DNA of 64,000 nt, taken from positions 6,545 through 70,544 of the forward strand of contig CAKTTB010000012.1 in NCBI GenBank assembly GCA_934613505.1, in the 5' to 3' direction. A program made the translations under genes and the position numbers. The notes beneath the pieces are model-generated. The model was not told where the DNA came from and did not search any database. It worked only from the letters and a program-made list of their open reading frames with translations. This stretch comes from an uncultured Oscillospiraceae bacterium. GTDB lineage: Bacteria; Bacillota; Clostridia; Oscillospirales; Oscillospiraceae. Shown one piece after another: positions 35,587 to 44,448 of the stretch; within the stretch, counting starts at the first letter, position 1; each line of letters opens with the position of its first letter.

Positions 35587-37359
35587 ATGATGCAGTCAAG
35601 AACCCATACCTGCGGCCAGCTCCGCATGGAAAATGTCGGCGAGCATGTCACGCTGGTCGGCTGGATGGAAAATGTCCGCGTGGTCGGCAATAACTTCGCC
35701 TTTCTCGTCCTGCGTGATTTCTACGGCACGACGCAGATCGTCGTCGAGACCGAGGAGATCATGAGCCAGATCAAGGGCATCAACAAGGAGTCGACCATCT
35801 CCGTCACCGGTACCGTGCGCGAGCGCGCCAGCAAGAACCCCAAGCAGCCCACCGGCGACATTGAGGTCGTGCCGGAGAGCATCGAGCTGCTCGGCCGCTG
35901 CCAGTATAACGAGCTGCCGTTTGAGATCAACCGCAGCCGCGACGCCGACGAGACCCAGCGCCTCAAATACCGCTATCTCGACCTGCGTAACCCGGCGGTC
36001 AAAAAGAATATCATCCTGCGCTGCAATGTTATCGCCGCCCTGCGGCAGGCCATGATGGCGCATGATTTCCTCGAGATCACAACCCCGATCCTCACGGCTT
36101 CCAGCCCCGAGGGCGCGCGCGACTATCTCGTCCCCGCCAGAAAGCATCCCGGCAAGTTCTACGCTCTGCCGCAGGCCCCGCAGCAGTTCAAGCAGCTGCT
36201 CATGACCTCCGGCTTTGACCGCTATTTCCAGATCGCGCCCTGCTTCCGCGATGAGGACGCCCGCGGCGACCGCAGCCCCGGTGAGTTCTATCAGCTCGAT
36301 ATGGAGATGGCCTTTGCCGCGCAGGACGACGTGTTTGCCGTCATCGAGGACGTGCTGCCGCCGATCTTTGCCAAGTACGGCAAGTACAACATCGCATCGA
36401 GCGCCCCGTTCCGCCGCATCGCGTACAAGGATGCGTTGGAGACCTATGGCTCCGACAAGCCGGATCTGCGTATCGACCTGATCTGCAAGAATATCACCGA
36501 TCTCTTTACTGTATCCGAGTTTGAGCCGTTCAAGGGCCAGACGGTCAAGGCCGTTCCCATTTCCGACTGCAAGCTGACGCGCAAGCAGATCGAAAAGCTC
36601 CTGACCGACTGCGAAGTGCAGGCCGGCACGAAGGGCTACTGGTTCAAGATGGATGAAAACGGCGAGCTGGCCGGCGGCGTTGCCAAGTTTGTGCAGGGCT
36701 GCAAGGACGAGCTGATCGCACGGCTCGGTCTCAAGCCCAACACGCTGGTAGTGATCGCGGCGGGCGCTTCGGCGACGAAGCTGACCGGCGTGCTCATCAA
36801 GACCTTCGGCGCGAACGTCGAGGGGCACATGGACAAGGAACGCTATGCGTTCTGCTGGATCGTCGACTTCCCGATGTACGAGATCGGCGACGAGTCGGGC
36901 GAGCTGGAGTTCTGCCACAACCCGTTCTCCATGCCGGGCGGCGGCGCCGCCACGCTGGACAAGGCTATCCGGGGCGAACTTGATCCCCTGACCATCACGG
37001 CGCAGCAGTATGACCTCGTCTGCAACGGTATCGAGCTGTCCTCCGGCGCAGTCCGGAACCACGATCCCGAGATCATGATCAAGGCCTTCCAGCTGGTGCG
37101 TCTCGGCGAGGACGACGTCAAGAAGAAGTTCCCCGCCATGTATAACGCCTTCTGCTACGGTGCACCTCCCCATGCCGGCATCGCCCCGGGCGTCGACCGC
37201 ATGGTCATGCTGCTGGCCGGCGAGGACTGCATCCGCGAGATCATTCCGTTCCCGATGAACAAGAATGCACAGGATATCCTCATGGGCGCGCCCTCGGAGG
37301 TCACCCAGAAGCAGCTCGACGAGCTGCACATCCGCTGCACGGCGAAGGAAGAGGAATAA
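35587..37359 (+). CDS. aspS: Aspartyl-tRNA synthetase
   Basis: Charges tRNA-Asp. The product of about 590 residues begins MMQSRTHTCGQLRMENVGEHV and contains the OB-fold anticodon domain, class II motifs (ASSPEGARDYLVPAR; PCFRDEDARGDRSPGEFYQLD; PGVDRMVMLLAG) and the bacterial GAD insertion, all typical. The ATG at 35587 follows AGAAAGGA; an in-frame non-ATG extension to 35560 is less likely. It probably shares a transcript with hisS and ends before a strong terminator. Confidence 0.95.
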   Translation: MMQSRTHTCGQLRMENVGEHVTLVGWMENVRVVGNNFAFLVLRDFYGTTQIVVETEEIMSQIKGINKESTISVTGTVRERASKNPKQPTGDIEVVPESIELLGRCQYNELPFEINRSRDADETQRLKYRYLDLRNPAVKKNIILRCNVIAALRQAMMAHDFLEITTPILTASSPEGARDYLVPARKHPGKFYALPQAPQQFKQLLMTSGFDRYFQIAPCFRDEDARGDRSPGEFYQLDMEMAFAAQDDVFAVIEDVLPPIFAKYGKYNIASSAPFRRIAYKDALETYGSDKPDLRIDLICKNITDLFTVSEFEPFKGQTVKAVPISDCKLTRKQIEKLLTDCEVQAGTKGYWFKMDENGELAGGVAKFVQGCKDELIARLGLKPNTLVVIAAGASATKLTGVLIKTFGANVEGHMDKERYAFCWIVDFPMYEIGDESGELEFCHNPFSMPGGGAATLDKAIRGELDPLTITAQQYDLVCNGIELSSGAVRNHDPEIMIKAFQLVRLGEDDVKKKFPAMYNAFCYGAPPHAGIAPGVDRMVMLLAGEDCIREIIPFPMNKNAQDILMGAPSEVTQKQLDELHIRCTAKEEE

Positions 37360-37366
37360 AAACGCA

Positions 37367-37398
37367 AATAAGCGCGCCATACCGGCGCGCTTATTTTT
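37367..37398 (+). terminator. Terminator after aspS
   Basis: A 12-bp stem (AATAAGCGCGCC / GGCGCGCTTATT) with a 5-base loop followed by TTT. Confidence 0.88.
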
Positions 37399-37414
37399 AC
37401 GGGAGAAGAAAGAG

Positions 37415-38623
37415 ATGCAGAAAAATCTTCGGATGGCGATCGCCGTCTGCGCGGGCTGCACGCTGATGCTGCTCGTGACGAGCGGGATCATCATGAACGT
37501 CTATTCGGCGGCGCAGCCGTATATTCTGGCGCAGAACGGCTTCAGCAATACGCAGACGTCGCTCATCACGACGGTGCGGTCGGTGTGTTATCTGCTCAGC
37601 ATGCTGGTGATCGAGCGGTATTATGACCGGCTGGGCTATCGGGCGGGCTGCGCACTGTCGTGCGTGCTGGCGGCGGCAAGTTTTGTGATGTTTGCCGCGG
37701 CGAAGCAGCTGGCGGTCTATTATCTGGCGGGCGCGGTCGCGGGCTTCAGCTGCGGGCTGGGGTCGATGGTGCCAGCGTCCATTCTGATCGGCCGCTGGTT
37801 CCGCGCGCGCCGCGGGCTGGCGCTCGGCGTGTGCGCGGCAGGCTCGGGGCTGGCGACGGTCGCCTTTTCTCCGGTCCTGACATGGCTGATCGAGCGGATG
37901 GGGCTGGCTGCGGCCTTCCTGTGGGCTGCGGGCTTTTGTGCGCTGTGCGCGCTGGCGGCGTTTGCCTTCATCCGGCCGGATCCGGCGAAGTATGGGCTGG
38001 AGCCGTTCGGGCAGGCGCATGTGCAGACAGAGCGGGAAAAGGCGCTGCATGGCATCCATCCGAGCCGTCTGCGCTGGGTGCTGCTGATGCTGGCGGTCAT
38101 GTTTGTGAGCGGGATCGTCTCCACCGGTTTTGCGCATATTATGATCCTGTACACGACGCAGGGCATGGAAACCATCCGGGCGGCGTCGGCGCTTTCGGTG
38201 TGCGGGCTGGCGCTGATGGCCGGCAAGTGCGCCTGCGGCGAGCTGTGCGACGCGCTGGGAAGCTACCGGGCCAATTATCTGATGTTCGGGATCCTGCTCG
38301 CGGGCTGCGGGCTTTGCCTGCTCGCGCCGCGGCAGCTGGTGTGGGGTATGTATCTTTCTGCGGTGCTGTTCGGGTTCGGTTCCTCGCTCAATACCGTCGG
38401 CGTCACCATCTGGGCCTCCGACCTGTCCACGCCGGAGCGCTACAGCAGGACCATCCGCCTGTTTCAGAGCGCGTATGGCGCGGGCTGTGTGCTGATCTCC
38501 TTCCTGCCCGGCGCGATCGCCGATCTGACGGGGAGCTATGCCCCGGCCTACGGCCTGTTTGCGGCGCTGCTGGCTTTTTCGCTGGCCGTCCTGCAAAGCA
38601 CGTACCGGCTTGCCGGGAAATAA
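37415..38623 (+). CDS. MFS transporter (OFA/UhpC-like)
   Basis: A 402-residue integral membrane protein with twelve predicted helices in two halves and the MFS loop signature ERYYDRLGYRAG between helices 2 and 3. The pattern RWFRARRGLALGVCAAGSGLA resembles oxalate/formate-type and monocarboxylate MFS carriers. The substrate cannot be told. ATG at 37415 follows GGGAGAAGAAAG. It starts 16 bases after the aspS terminator and has no obvious promoter, so partial read-through from aspS is possible. Confidence 0.85.
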   Translation: MQKNLRMAIAVCAGCTLMLLVTSGIIMNVYSAAQPYILAQNGFSNTQTSLITTVRSVCYLLSMLVIERYYDRLGYRAGCALSCVLAAASFVMFAAAKQLAVYYLAGAVAGFSCGLGSMVPASILIGRWFRARRGLALGVCAAGSGLATVAFSPVLTWLIERMGLAAAFLWAAGFCALCALAAFAFIRPDPAKYGLEPFGQAHVQTEREKALHGIHPSRLRWVLLMLAVMFVSGIVSTGFAHIMILYTTQGMETIRAASALSVCGLALMAGKCACGELCDALGSYRANYLMFGILLAGCGLCLLAPRQLVWGMYLSAVLFGFGSSLNTVGVTIWASDLSTPERYSRTIRLFQSAYGAGCVLISFLPGAIADLTGSYAPAYGLFAALLAFSLAVLQSTYRLAGK

Positions 38624-38632
38624 AAAACGAAC

Positions 38633-38656
38633 CCGCCGCGGCAGCTGCCGCGGCGG
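38633..38656. terminator. Perfect palindrome terminator between MFS and sensor genes
   Basis: A 24-base perfect palindrome CCGCCGCGGCAG-CTGCCGCGGCGG. T-rich sequence follows on both strands (ATTTTG on plus; TTCGTTTTTT on minus), so it serves both converging genes. Confidence 0.85.
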
Positions 38657-38674
38657 ATTTTGTATGCGGATCGT

Positions 38675-39757
38675 TCAGGTGAAATTGCGGATGTCGAAAA
38701 GCTCCGGCGGCAGAGCGTCGGACAGCTCGACCAGCTCTGGCATAAAGCCGCCGCTGTGGTCGACGTGGACGGACGGAGAACGCAGAAGCGACGGGGCCTC
38801 CGGCGTGCCGACGGGAAGACTGAGGCGCACGTCGGTGCCCTCGCCGGGCTGCGACTGCAGAAGGACGGAGCCGCCGTGCGCCTGAATGACGGCCTGCACG
38901 AGCGGCAGACTGAAGCCGGCGCCGAAACGCGGATCCTCCGGGGCGGACGGCTCGGCGAAGCGGGTGAATACAGAGGCCAGATGGGCGGTGTCCATGCCCT
39001 CGCCGGCATCGCTGATGCGGAGCGTGGCGCGGCGGCCGCTGCGTGCCATGGACAGGTGAATGACGCTGCCGGGGACCGTAAATTTGATGGTGTTGGACAA
39101 AAGCGCGAGGATCGCGCGCTGCAGCTGCTGTCGGTCGACCAGCGCATAGACGGGAGCCTGCGGCAGCTGGGCGTCAAGCGTGCGCCCGGTCTGCTGGAAC
39201 AGCTCGCCGGCGGACAGGCAGAGATCATCCAGAAAATCGGTCAGATCGGTCATCTCGCGGTGCAGGACCGGCCGCGTGCCGAGCGCGGAAAGATGGCCGG
39301 AGATCCGCAGCAGCTGATAGCAGGCGCGGCTGAGGACGGACAGATTCTGCTGCAGGAACGGATCCTCCGCATCGGCAAGCATCGGAAGAACGGCGCTGGA
39401 TACGGACATCAGACTGGTCAGCGGCGCAGAAATGGCCTGTGCCGCATGGTTGAGGACGGCGGAGACGCTCTCATCGTCGTGGGCCGCGGAGACAAACAGC
39501 AGCAGAGCCTCTTCGATCGGCTGCGTAACGGCGCAGAAGCGGGCCGGACCGGAGTGGAGCTGCAGGGCAGCCGGGTGCTGCGCCGCCTCTGACGGGAACG
39601 GCTCGCCGTCCGGAAGATAGGCAGTGATCGGCTCGCCGGGCTGGAAAAACGGTGCGGCGGCCGGATTGCAGGTGGCAAGCAAACCGTCTTGCAGCAGCAG
39701 GACAGGCTGCGTGATGCCGTTATAAAGCGTATGAAATGATTCGGGGGAAAGGATCAT
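38675..39757 (-). CDS. Histidine-kinase-like sensor lacking the phosphoacceptor histidine
   Basis: A 360-residue soluble protein. The first 90 residues look like a PAS-type sensor, followed by a dimerisation helix and a HATPase_c domain with N box ALLSNTIKFT, DAGEGMD and the glycine loop GAGFSLPLVQAV. Where the H-box should read SHELRTPL it has AAQAISAPL, so the phosphoacceptor is Gln107. The ATG at 39757 is chosen because AGGAGGGG lies just upstream. No response regulator is next to it. A pseudokinase or ATP-dependent regulator is likely. Confidence 0.8.
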   Translation of the reverse strand: MILSPESFHTLYNGITQPVLLLQDGLLATCNPAAAPFFQPGEPITAYLPDGEPFPSEAAQHPAALQLHSGPARFCAVTQPIEEALLLFVSAAHDDESVSAVLNHAAQAISAPLTSLMSVSSAVLPMLADAEDPFLQQNLSVLSRACYQLLRISGHLSALGTRPVLHREMTDLTDFLDDLCLSAGELFQQTGRTLDAQLPQAPVYALVDRQQLQRAILALLSNTIKFTVPGSVIHLSMARSGRRATLRISDAGEGMDTAHLASVFTRFAEPSAPEDPRFGAGFSLPLVQAVIQAHGGSVLLQSQPGEGTDVRLSLPVGTPEAPSLLRSPSVHVDHSGGFMPELVELSDALPPELFDIRNFT

Positions 39758-39768
39758 AGCGCCCCTCC

Positions 39769-39857
39769 TTTGCATATAGCATATGCAAAAACGAAAAAAC
39801 TTGAAATTCTAAAATTTACCTTTTTGTTATTATATCGAATCCTGTTGAAAAAAGCAA
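39769..39857 (-). promoter_or_regulatory. Sensor-gene promoter and leader palindrome
   Basis: On the minus strand TTGCTT (39852-39857) and a perfect TATAAT (39829-39834) are 17 bases apart. In the leader, just before the ribosome site, a perfect inverted repeat with 9-base arms TTTGCATAT and ATATGCAAA separated by AGC (39769-39789) could be an operator or a hairpin that masks the ribosome site. Confidence 0.78.
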
Positions 39858-39891
39858 GAAATTTCATGGGAACGGCCGCAAGTGCTCCGCC

Positions 39892-41079
39892 TCATTGCGT
39901 CAGAAATGCGGTCAGCTCCGGGCTGACGTTGTTCTGGTGGTAGAAAAACAGGATCAGGTCCACATCGTTTTCTGCCAGAAAACCGGAAAGGCCCGGCGTT
40001 TCACGGTACGCGCGCGGGTCAATGACGTGGATCTCGCGGAAGATCGCCGAGAAATAGTCGGTCGTCGCATTCTGGAAGGAATCCTTGAGGAGCAGGACGG
40101 ATCTGGACTCCGGCGCATTGGGGTTTTCCACGCGGTAATAGCCGAGATTGTAGGTGAAGACGTCGTTGTAGGTGACGGGGTCCTTATCCAGCCCGCTGCC
40201 GATGATCGTCTTGCGCGGCACGGCCTGCGTGCTGCCGGGGCTGTCATAGTAGGAAAGCGGCGCGGGATCCGCCGGGACGAAGCGGGGAATTGCCTCCTGC
40301 ATGGGCAGAAGATCGGAGAACCAGCTGTTGAGATCGCCTTGATACTGCTTTTCCGTGCCAAGCTCCGACCAGACGAACGTGTTCGCCTGCGGGATAGACG
40401 CGGCATCGATCAGACCGGAGGCGGCCAGCTGCCGCGCGATCTCCTGCGAAGCGGCAAAGGCGCCGCGGGCGTTCCAGTGGAAGTCCGTTTTGTAAAACAG
40501 CTGCTCGCGCTCGGCCAAAGACCCGGCCAGCAGCGGAGCAGACGCGTCAATGGCGGTCAGACGGTCCACACCAGCCAGCATGGCAAAGAGCGCTTCTTTG
40601 TTTTCCGCGCCCACCTCATCGGAGAAGTAGGACGGGTCGATATCGTGCAGGACTTCGTTTTTGAGCGGCACGGCGCAGTAGACCAGCGGGAGGCCGGTAT
40701 CCGCGGCGGTGCTCAGAGCCGCCTGCAGCTCGTCCATCTGCTCCGGGTTGGTATGACCAAGCTTCGTAAACAGCCAGCCATTCAGGCAGTAGGCCTTGCG
40801 CGCGAGCTTCTTGCCCTGTGCCAGCTCCAGAACGGTATAATCCCGGATGCGCTGCTCGCGGCCTGGGAACTGGTCGGCGGCGTAGGAATCGAACGCGCGG
40901 GCGAAGCCGGAAAAATCCGTAACGATCCGGCGCATGGCCGGGCGCTGGGTGAGCGGACGGTTCTCCGCCTCGCTTTTTGCCCGGTCGGGCTGCAGAAGCC
41001 CCCAGACGAGGCAGGCGAGAAAGAAGCCGAAGAAGCAGATGATCACGGGAAGCTGTATGCGCTTCTGTTTTGTTTTCAT
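39892..41079 (-). CDS. AlgX/DltD-like SGNH-type cell-surface acetylation protein
   Basis: A 395-residue protein with an N-terminal membrane anchor (LPVIICFFGFFLACLVWGL) and an extracytoplasmic domain of the AlgX/AlgJ or DHHW family: FYKTDFHWNARGAFAASQ carries the His-x-Trp motif, and LLLKDSFQNATTDYF holds the nucleophile serine region. Such proteins finish O-acetylation of extracellular polymers. It is twelve bases downstream of the MBOAT gene, which is the usual partner, so the two form a small operon. The polymer is unknown. Confidence 0.85.
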   Translation of the reverse strand: MKTKQKRIQLPVIICFFGFFLACLVWGLLQPDRAKSEAENRPLTQRPAMRRIVTDFSGFARAFDSYAADQFPGREQRIRDYTVLELAQGKKLARKAYCLNGWLFTKLGHTNPEQMDELQAALSTAADTGLPLVYCAVPLKNEVLHDIDPSYFSDEVGAENKEALFAMLAGVDRLTAIDASAPLLAGSLAEREQLFYKTDFHWNARGAFAASQEIARQLAASGLIDAASIPQANTFVWSELGTEKQYQGDLNSWFSDLLPMQEAIPRFVPADPAPLSYYDSPGSTQAVPRKTIIGSGLDKDPVTYNDVFTYNLGYYRVENPNAPESRSVLLLKDSFQNATTDYFSAIFREIHVIDPRAYRETPGLSGFLAENDVDLILFFYHQNNVSPELTAFLTQ

Positions 41080-41090
41080 ATGCCTGCCTC

Positions 41091-42479
41091 CTAAAATTGC
41101 GCATAGATGAAGCTCTGGAAGCTGCCGTTCAGCAGCCAGAGCGTGCTGCACGCGAGAAGCGCCAGCAGGATCACCGTTTGGGTTATCGTCTGCACAGATG
41201 GACGCAGACGGGCGTTCAGCTTTCCGGCCAGCCGCGAAATGAGCGGCGTCGCGCCGATGCAGCCGAGGAGCAGCGCCGGGAGATAATCATGCAGATACAG
41301 CCGCGCCTGCGCGCTGACGGCGGCTGCGCCGCCGAACAGGGCGGAAAGATACTGCCCGGCCGCCGGAAGATCCGGCGCGCGGAACAAGACCCAGCCCAAA
41401 AGCGCCAGCAGGAGGCTGACCGGCCGGTACAGCTTCGCCGGAAGCTGCGTTTTCACGCGGCCGCGGAGAATGGGCGCGAGCAGCTTTTCCGCGCAGATGA
41501 GAATGCCGAAATACAGGCCCCACAGCACATAGTTCCAGCTTGCGCCGTGCCACAGACCCGTCGCCAGCCAGACGATGAGCAGGTTCCGCAGGGTACAAAG
41601 CACGTCTCTCCGGCTGCCGCCGAGCGGGAAATAGAGATATTCCCGGAACCACGCGCCAAGGCTCACGTGCCAGCGCCGCCAGAAATCGGAGACGCTGCTG
41701 CACAGATACGGATACCGGAAATTCTCCGGCAGGCGGAAGTCCAGCATCCGCCCGAGGCCGATGGCCATATCGGAATAGCCGCTGAAATCAAAATACAGCT
41801 GCAGCGCATAGCCGAACAGCCCCAGCCACGCGCCGAGGACGGTCAGCTCGGAGAGATTTCCCCAGATCCCGGAGACGAGCCCCGCCAGCGTATCGGCCAG
41901 CAGCGCCTTTTTGCCGAGGCCGACGGCAAACCGGAAGCAGCCTGCGGCGGTATCCTCCACGGTCAGCTCGCGCCGGGACAAAGACGCGGACAGCGCGTGG
42001 TACGGGGCAATCGGTCCCATGACGAGCTTGGGGAACATGGCCAGATAGACGGACAGCTGCAGAAGGTTCTTCTGCGGCGGCGCGGAGCCGCGATAGACGT
42101 CGATGAGATAGCTCATGGCGTGGAAGGTATAGAACGAAATGCCGAGCGGGAGCGCCAGCTCCGGCAAAGGCAGGAGCGAGCCAAAGAAGAAGTCCGCATA
42201 TTTGAAGGCGACCAGCAGCGCAAGATGGAAAACAAGGCCGAGGATCAGAACGAGCTTTTTTCGCCGGGCAGGCGCATCGGGCTGCATGGCGCGGCCAAGC
42301 GCATACGTCACGAGAATGGAGAGGGCCAGCAGCGGCACGCTGCGCAGATCGCCCCAGGCATAGAAGAACAGGCTTCCGGCCGTGAGGATCGCGTTTTTCC
42401 AGCGCGCGGGAACGAGCCAGTAGACGGCAAAGAACAGGGGCAGAAAATAAAACAGAAAGCTGATGCTGCTGAATGCCAT
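41091..42479 (-). CDS. MBOAT family O-acyltransferase (AlgI-like)
   Basis: A 462-residue polytopic membrane protein of the AlgI/DltB family. It has SSISFLFYFLPLFFAVYWLV at the start, FKYADFFF, PLGISFYTFHAMSYLIDVYRG, DFWRRWHVSLGAWFREYLY and the catalytic-histidine motif GLWHGASWNYVLWGLYFG. It moves acyl groups across the membrane for transfer to a cell-surface polymer, with the AlgX-like protein downstream. The ATG at 42479 follows GGAGGGAGCC. The gene has its own strong promoter. Confidence 0.92.
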   Translation of the reverse strand: MAFSSISFLFYFLPLFFAVYWLVPARWKNAILTAGSLFFYAWGDLRSVPLLALSILVTYALGRAMQPDAPARRKKLVLILGLVFHLALLVAFKYADFFFGSLLPLPELALPLGISFYTFHAMSYLIDVYRGSAPPQKNLLQLSVYLAMFPKLVMGPIAPYHALSASLSRRELTVEDTAAGCFRFAVGLGKKALLADTLAGLVSGIWGNLSELTVLGAWLGLFGYALQLYFDFSGYSDMAIGLGRMLDFRLPENFRYPYLCSSVSDFWRRWHVSLGAWFREYLYFPLGGSRRDVLCTLRNLLIVWLATGLWHGASWNYVLWGLYFGILICAEKLLAPILRGRVKTQLPAKLYRPVSLLLALLGWVLFRAPDLPAAGQYLSALFGGAAAVSAQARLYLHDYLPALLLGCIGATPLISRLAGKLNARLRPSVQTITQTVILLALLACSTLWLLNGSFQSFIYAQF

Positions 42480-42517
42480 ATGGCTCCCTCCTTCCGGATC
42501 CGACAGGATCCAGCAAT

Positions 42518-42546
42518 ATTCTAACAACTACAGCGGCAGGTGTCAA
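42518..42546 (-). promoter_or_regulatory. Promoter of the MBOAT operon
   Basis: On the minus strand TTGACA (42541-42546) and TAGAAT (42518-42523) are 17 bases apart. Between the -10 and the ribosome site two GGATCC copies form a short hairpin (42495-42511). Confidence 0.85.
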
Positions 42547-42571
42547 CAAAAGGAGCCGGCGGCAGATACGA

Positions 42572-42602
42572 GAAAAACGCGCTGCCCGGCAGCGCGTTTT
42601 TA
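42572..42602. terminator. Terminator at the DeoR gene end
   Basis: AAAACGCGCTGCC and GGCAGCGCGTTTT form a long stem with A and T runs at both ends; it overlaps the DeoR stop codon on the minus strand. Confidence 0.82.
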
Positions 42603-43382
42603 TGTACAGATTACCTGCACGCCGCAGGTTTTGGCGGCGCGGAGAAACACCGGGGAAATATCCGTGTCGGTGAGGATGACGTCGGCGGCCTGCAGAGGGG
42701 CGAAGGAAATGAACGCGCTGTGCTGCGCCTTTGTGCTGTCGGCCAGAACGATGACCTGATCGGCCAGCGCGAGCAGGGCGCGCTTCACGTCGGCGCATTC
42801 CATGCTGGGGGTACTGAAGCCGCGTGCGGCGGACATGCCGTCGGCGGTAAGAAAAAGCTTGTCGATATAAAACCGCTGCGACGCCTCACGCAGCGACCGG
42901 CCGACGGTGCAGTGGGATCCGCGCCGGACCAGCCCGCCGAGCAGAATGAGATGCGCGCTGCTTGCAAGCACCGGGTGGGCGGCGATCTTCAGATCGTTCG
43001 TGATGATGGTCAGATCGGGGATGCCGGCAAGGAGCGAGGACAGGGCATAGGTGGCCGCGCCGGCATCCAGCGCGATGACGTCGCCCGGCTGGATGAAGCT
43101 GAGCGCTCTGCGCGCGATGCGGAGCATGGGGTCCGCGCTGCCGTGTGGGCCTTGCTCCGGAAACTCCGGAGCGGCGGGGTGGGCGCAGCGGATGGCGCCG
43201 CCGTGCGTCCGCTGCAGAAGTCCGCTGCGTGCAAGCTCTGACAGATCGTTGCGGATGGTGGCTGGGGACATCAGAAAGCGGGCGCAAAGCTCTTCGACGG
43301 AAACCTGTCCGTGCGTCTGAAGAATGGAACAGATCTCCCGCTTTCGCAGCTCTGCGTAAAGCGGTCTCGGTTGTTCGGCCAT
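42600..43382 (-). CDS. DeoR family transcriptional regulator
   Basis: A 260-residue sugar-phosphate-type repressor. N-terminal winged helix (RKREICSILQTHGQVSVEELCARF then SPATIRNDLSELARSG), and a C-terminal sensor domain of the DeoR type (ALDAGAATYALSSLL, DKLFLTADGMSAARGFSTPS, VIVLADSTK). It is located beyond the AraC gene at the end of the sugar operon, 82 bases downstream of it, so it may regulate that operon or the nearby MBOAT pair. The effector is unknown. Confidence 0.92.
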   Translation of the reverse strand: MAEQPRPLYAELRKREICSILQTHGQVSVEELCARFLMSPATIRNDLSELARSGLLQRTHGGAIRCAHPAAPEFPEQGPHGSADPMLRIARRALSFIQPGDVIALDAGAATYALSSLLAGIPDLTIITNDLKIAAHPVLASSAHLILLGGLVRRGSHCTVGRSLREASQRFYIDKLFLTADGMSAARGFSTPSMECADVKRALLALADQVIVLADSTKAQHSAFISFAPLQAADVILTDTDISPVFLRAAKTCGVQVICT

Positions 43383-43464
43383 GATTTGCTTCCCTCTTTT
43401 CGCTTACCCGTTTCCGGCGGCTGAGGCCGGCGTATGTGAACAGGGGGTGTGCAGGCAGGCGGAG

Positions 43465-44409
43465 CTACTGGTTATAGTAGATCTGCTGCTGCTGGTTATA
43501 GTCAGCGGCGTCTGCGGGGAGCGCGCTCTTGCCGGCTGTTTCCAGATAGGCGCTCGGGCTGATGCCGCGTTCTTTCTTAAAGGATTTGCTGAAGGTATGA
43601 ATGCTGGAGAAGCCGCAGCGGAGCGCGATCTCCGAGATGTTATATTTGCCGCTGCTGAGCAGCTGCTGGGCTTTTTCCAGCCGGTAGTTCTGGACATAGG
43701 TGTGCAGGGACACACCGAGATACTCCTGAAACAGCTTGGAGAGATAATTGGGCGAGACGCCCGCGGCGTCGCCGATGACGGCGTTTTCGAGATTTTCGCT
43801 GTAGTGCAGATAGATATACTCCAGCGCGTTTTCCACGATCCGCCACGATTTTGCCTGCTGCTCGGAGGAAACGCCGGAACCCTTTGCCTCATTCGGCAGA
43901 TTGCGCAGCAGCATGACGGCCATCTGCATGGCCTGACCCTTGAGCATCAGCTCATAGCCCTCGCTCTTCTGGGAAAACTCGCGGTACATGTTGAGAAACA
44001 GCCGCTCGAGCGTATAGCGCTCCTTTCTGGGGATGGAGGCGGCGAGGACCTTGCCGTGCAGGAGTTTTTCCTTTTCCGGCAGGACAGGCTTCTGCTCAAA
44101 GCGGAAGGCGCTCTGGTGGGGCAGAAGCTTGCGCTCGGCGTCCTCGAAGAGATCGACGTGCAGCACGTACTGCACAAGCTCTTCGTTGCCGATCTTGACG
44201 ATCAGATGCGACAGATACGGGGGAATGAGCAGACAGGAGCCCTCCGGCAGGTGCCAGCGCTTGCCGCTGATGACCCAGTCGGCGCTGCCCTTGGCGTTGT
44301 AGATGAAGACGTGGTCGAGATCCTCCCACGAGCCTTCCAGCCGGACCGAGCGCTTGATCTTGACCATGCGGACAAACGGCTGCAGGTTTGCAAAGTCCTG
44401 GATGCTCAT
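43465..44409 (-). CDS. AraC family transcriptional regulator
   Basis: A 314-residue regulator with an N-terminal cupin-like ligand domain (KRWHLPEGSCLLIPPYLSHLIV) and a C-terminal double helix-turn-helix (NAVIGDAAGVSPNYLSKLFQEYLG and ISEIALRCGFSSIHTFSKSFKKERGISPSAYL). This is the sugar-sensing AraC type. It is the last gene of the operon, 39 bases after the isomerase. It may activate the promoter before the binding-protein gene. The last dozen residues are glutamine/tyrosine-rich. Confidence 0.92.
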   Translation of the reverse strand: MSIQDFANLQPFVRMVKIKRSVRLEGSWEDLDHVFIYNAKGSADWVISGKRWHLPEGSCLLIPPYLSHLIVKIGNEELVQYVLHVDLFEDAERKLLPHQSAFRFEQKPVLPEKEKLLHGKVLAASIPRKERYTLERLFLNMYREFSQKSEGYELMLKGQAMQMAVMLLRNLPNEAKGSGVSSEQQAKSWRIVENALEYIYLHYSENLENAVIGDAAGVSPNYLSKLFQEYLGVSLHTYVQNYRLEKAQQLLSSGKYNISEIALRCGFSSIHTFSKSFKKERGISPSAYLETAGKSALPADAADYNQQQQIYYNQ

Positions 44410-44448
44410 GTTATCCCCCTCTCTGTGTCAATTTGAACTACGGTGCGA

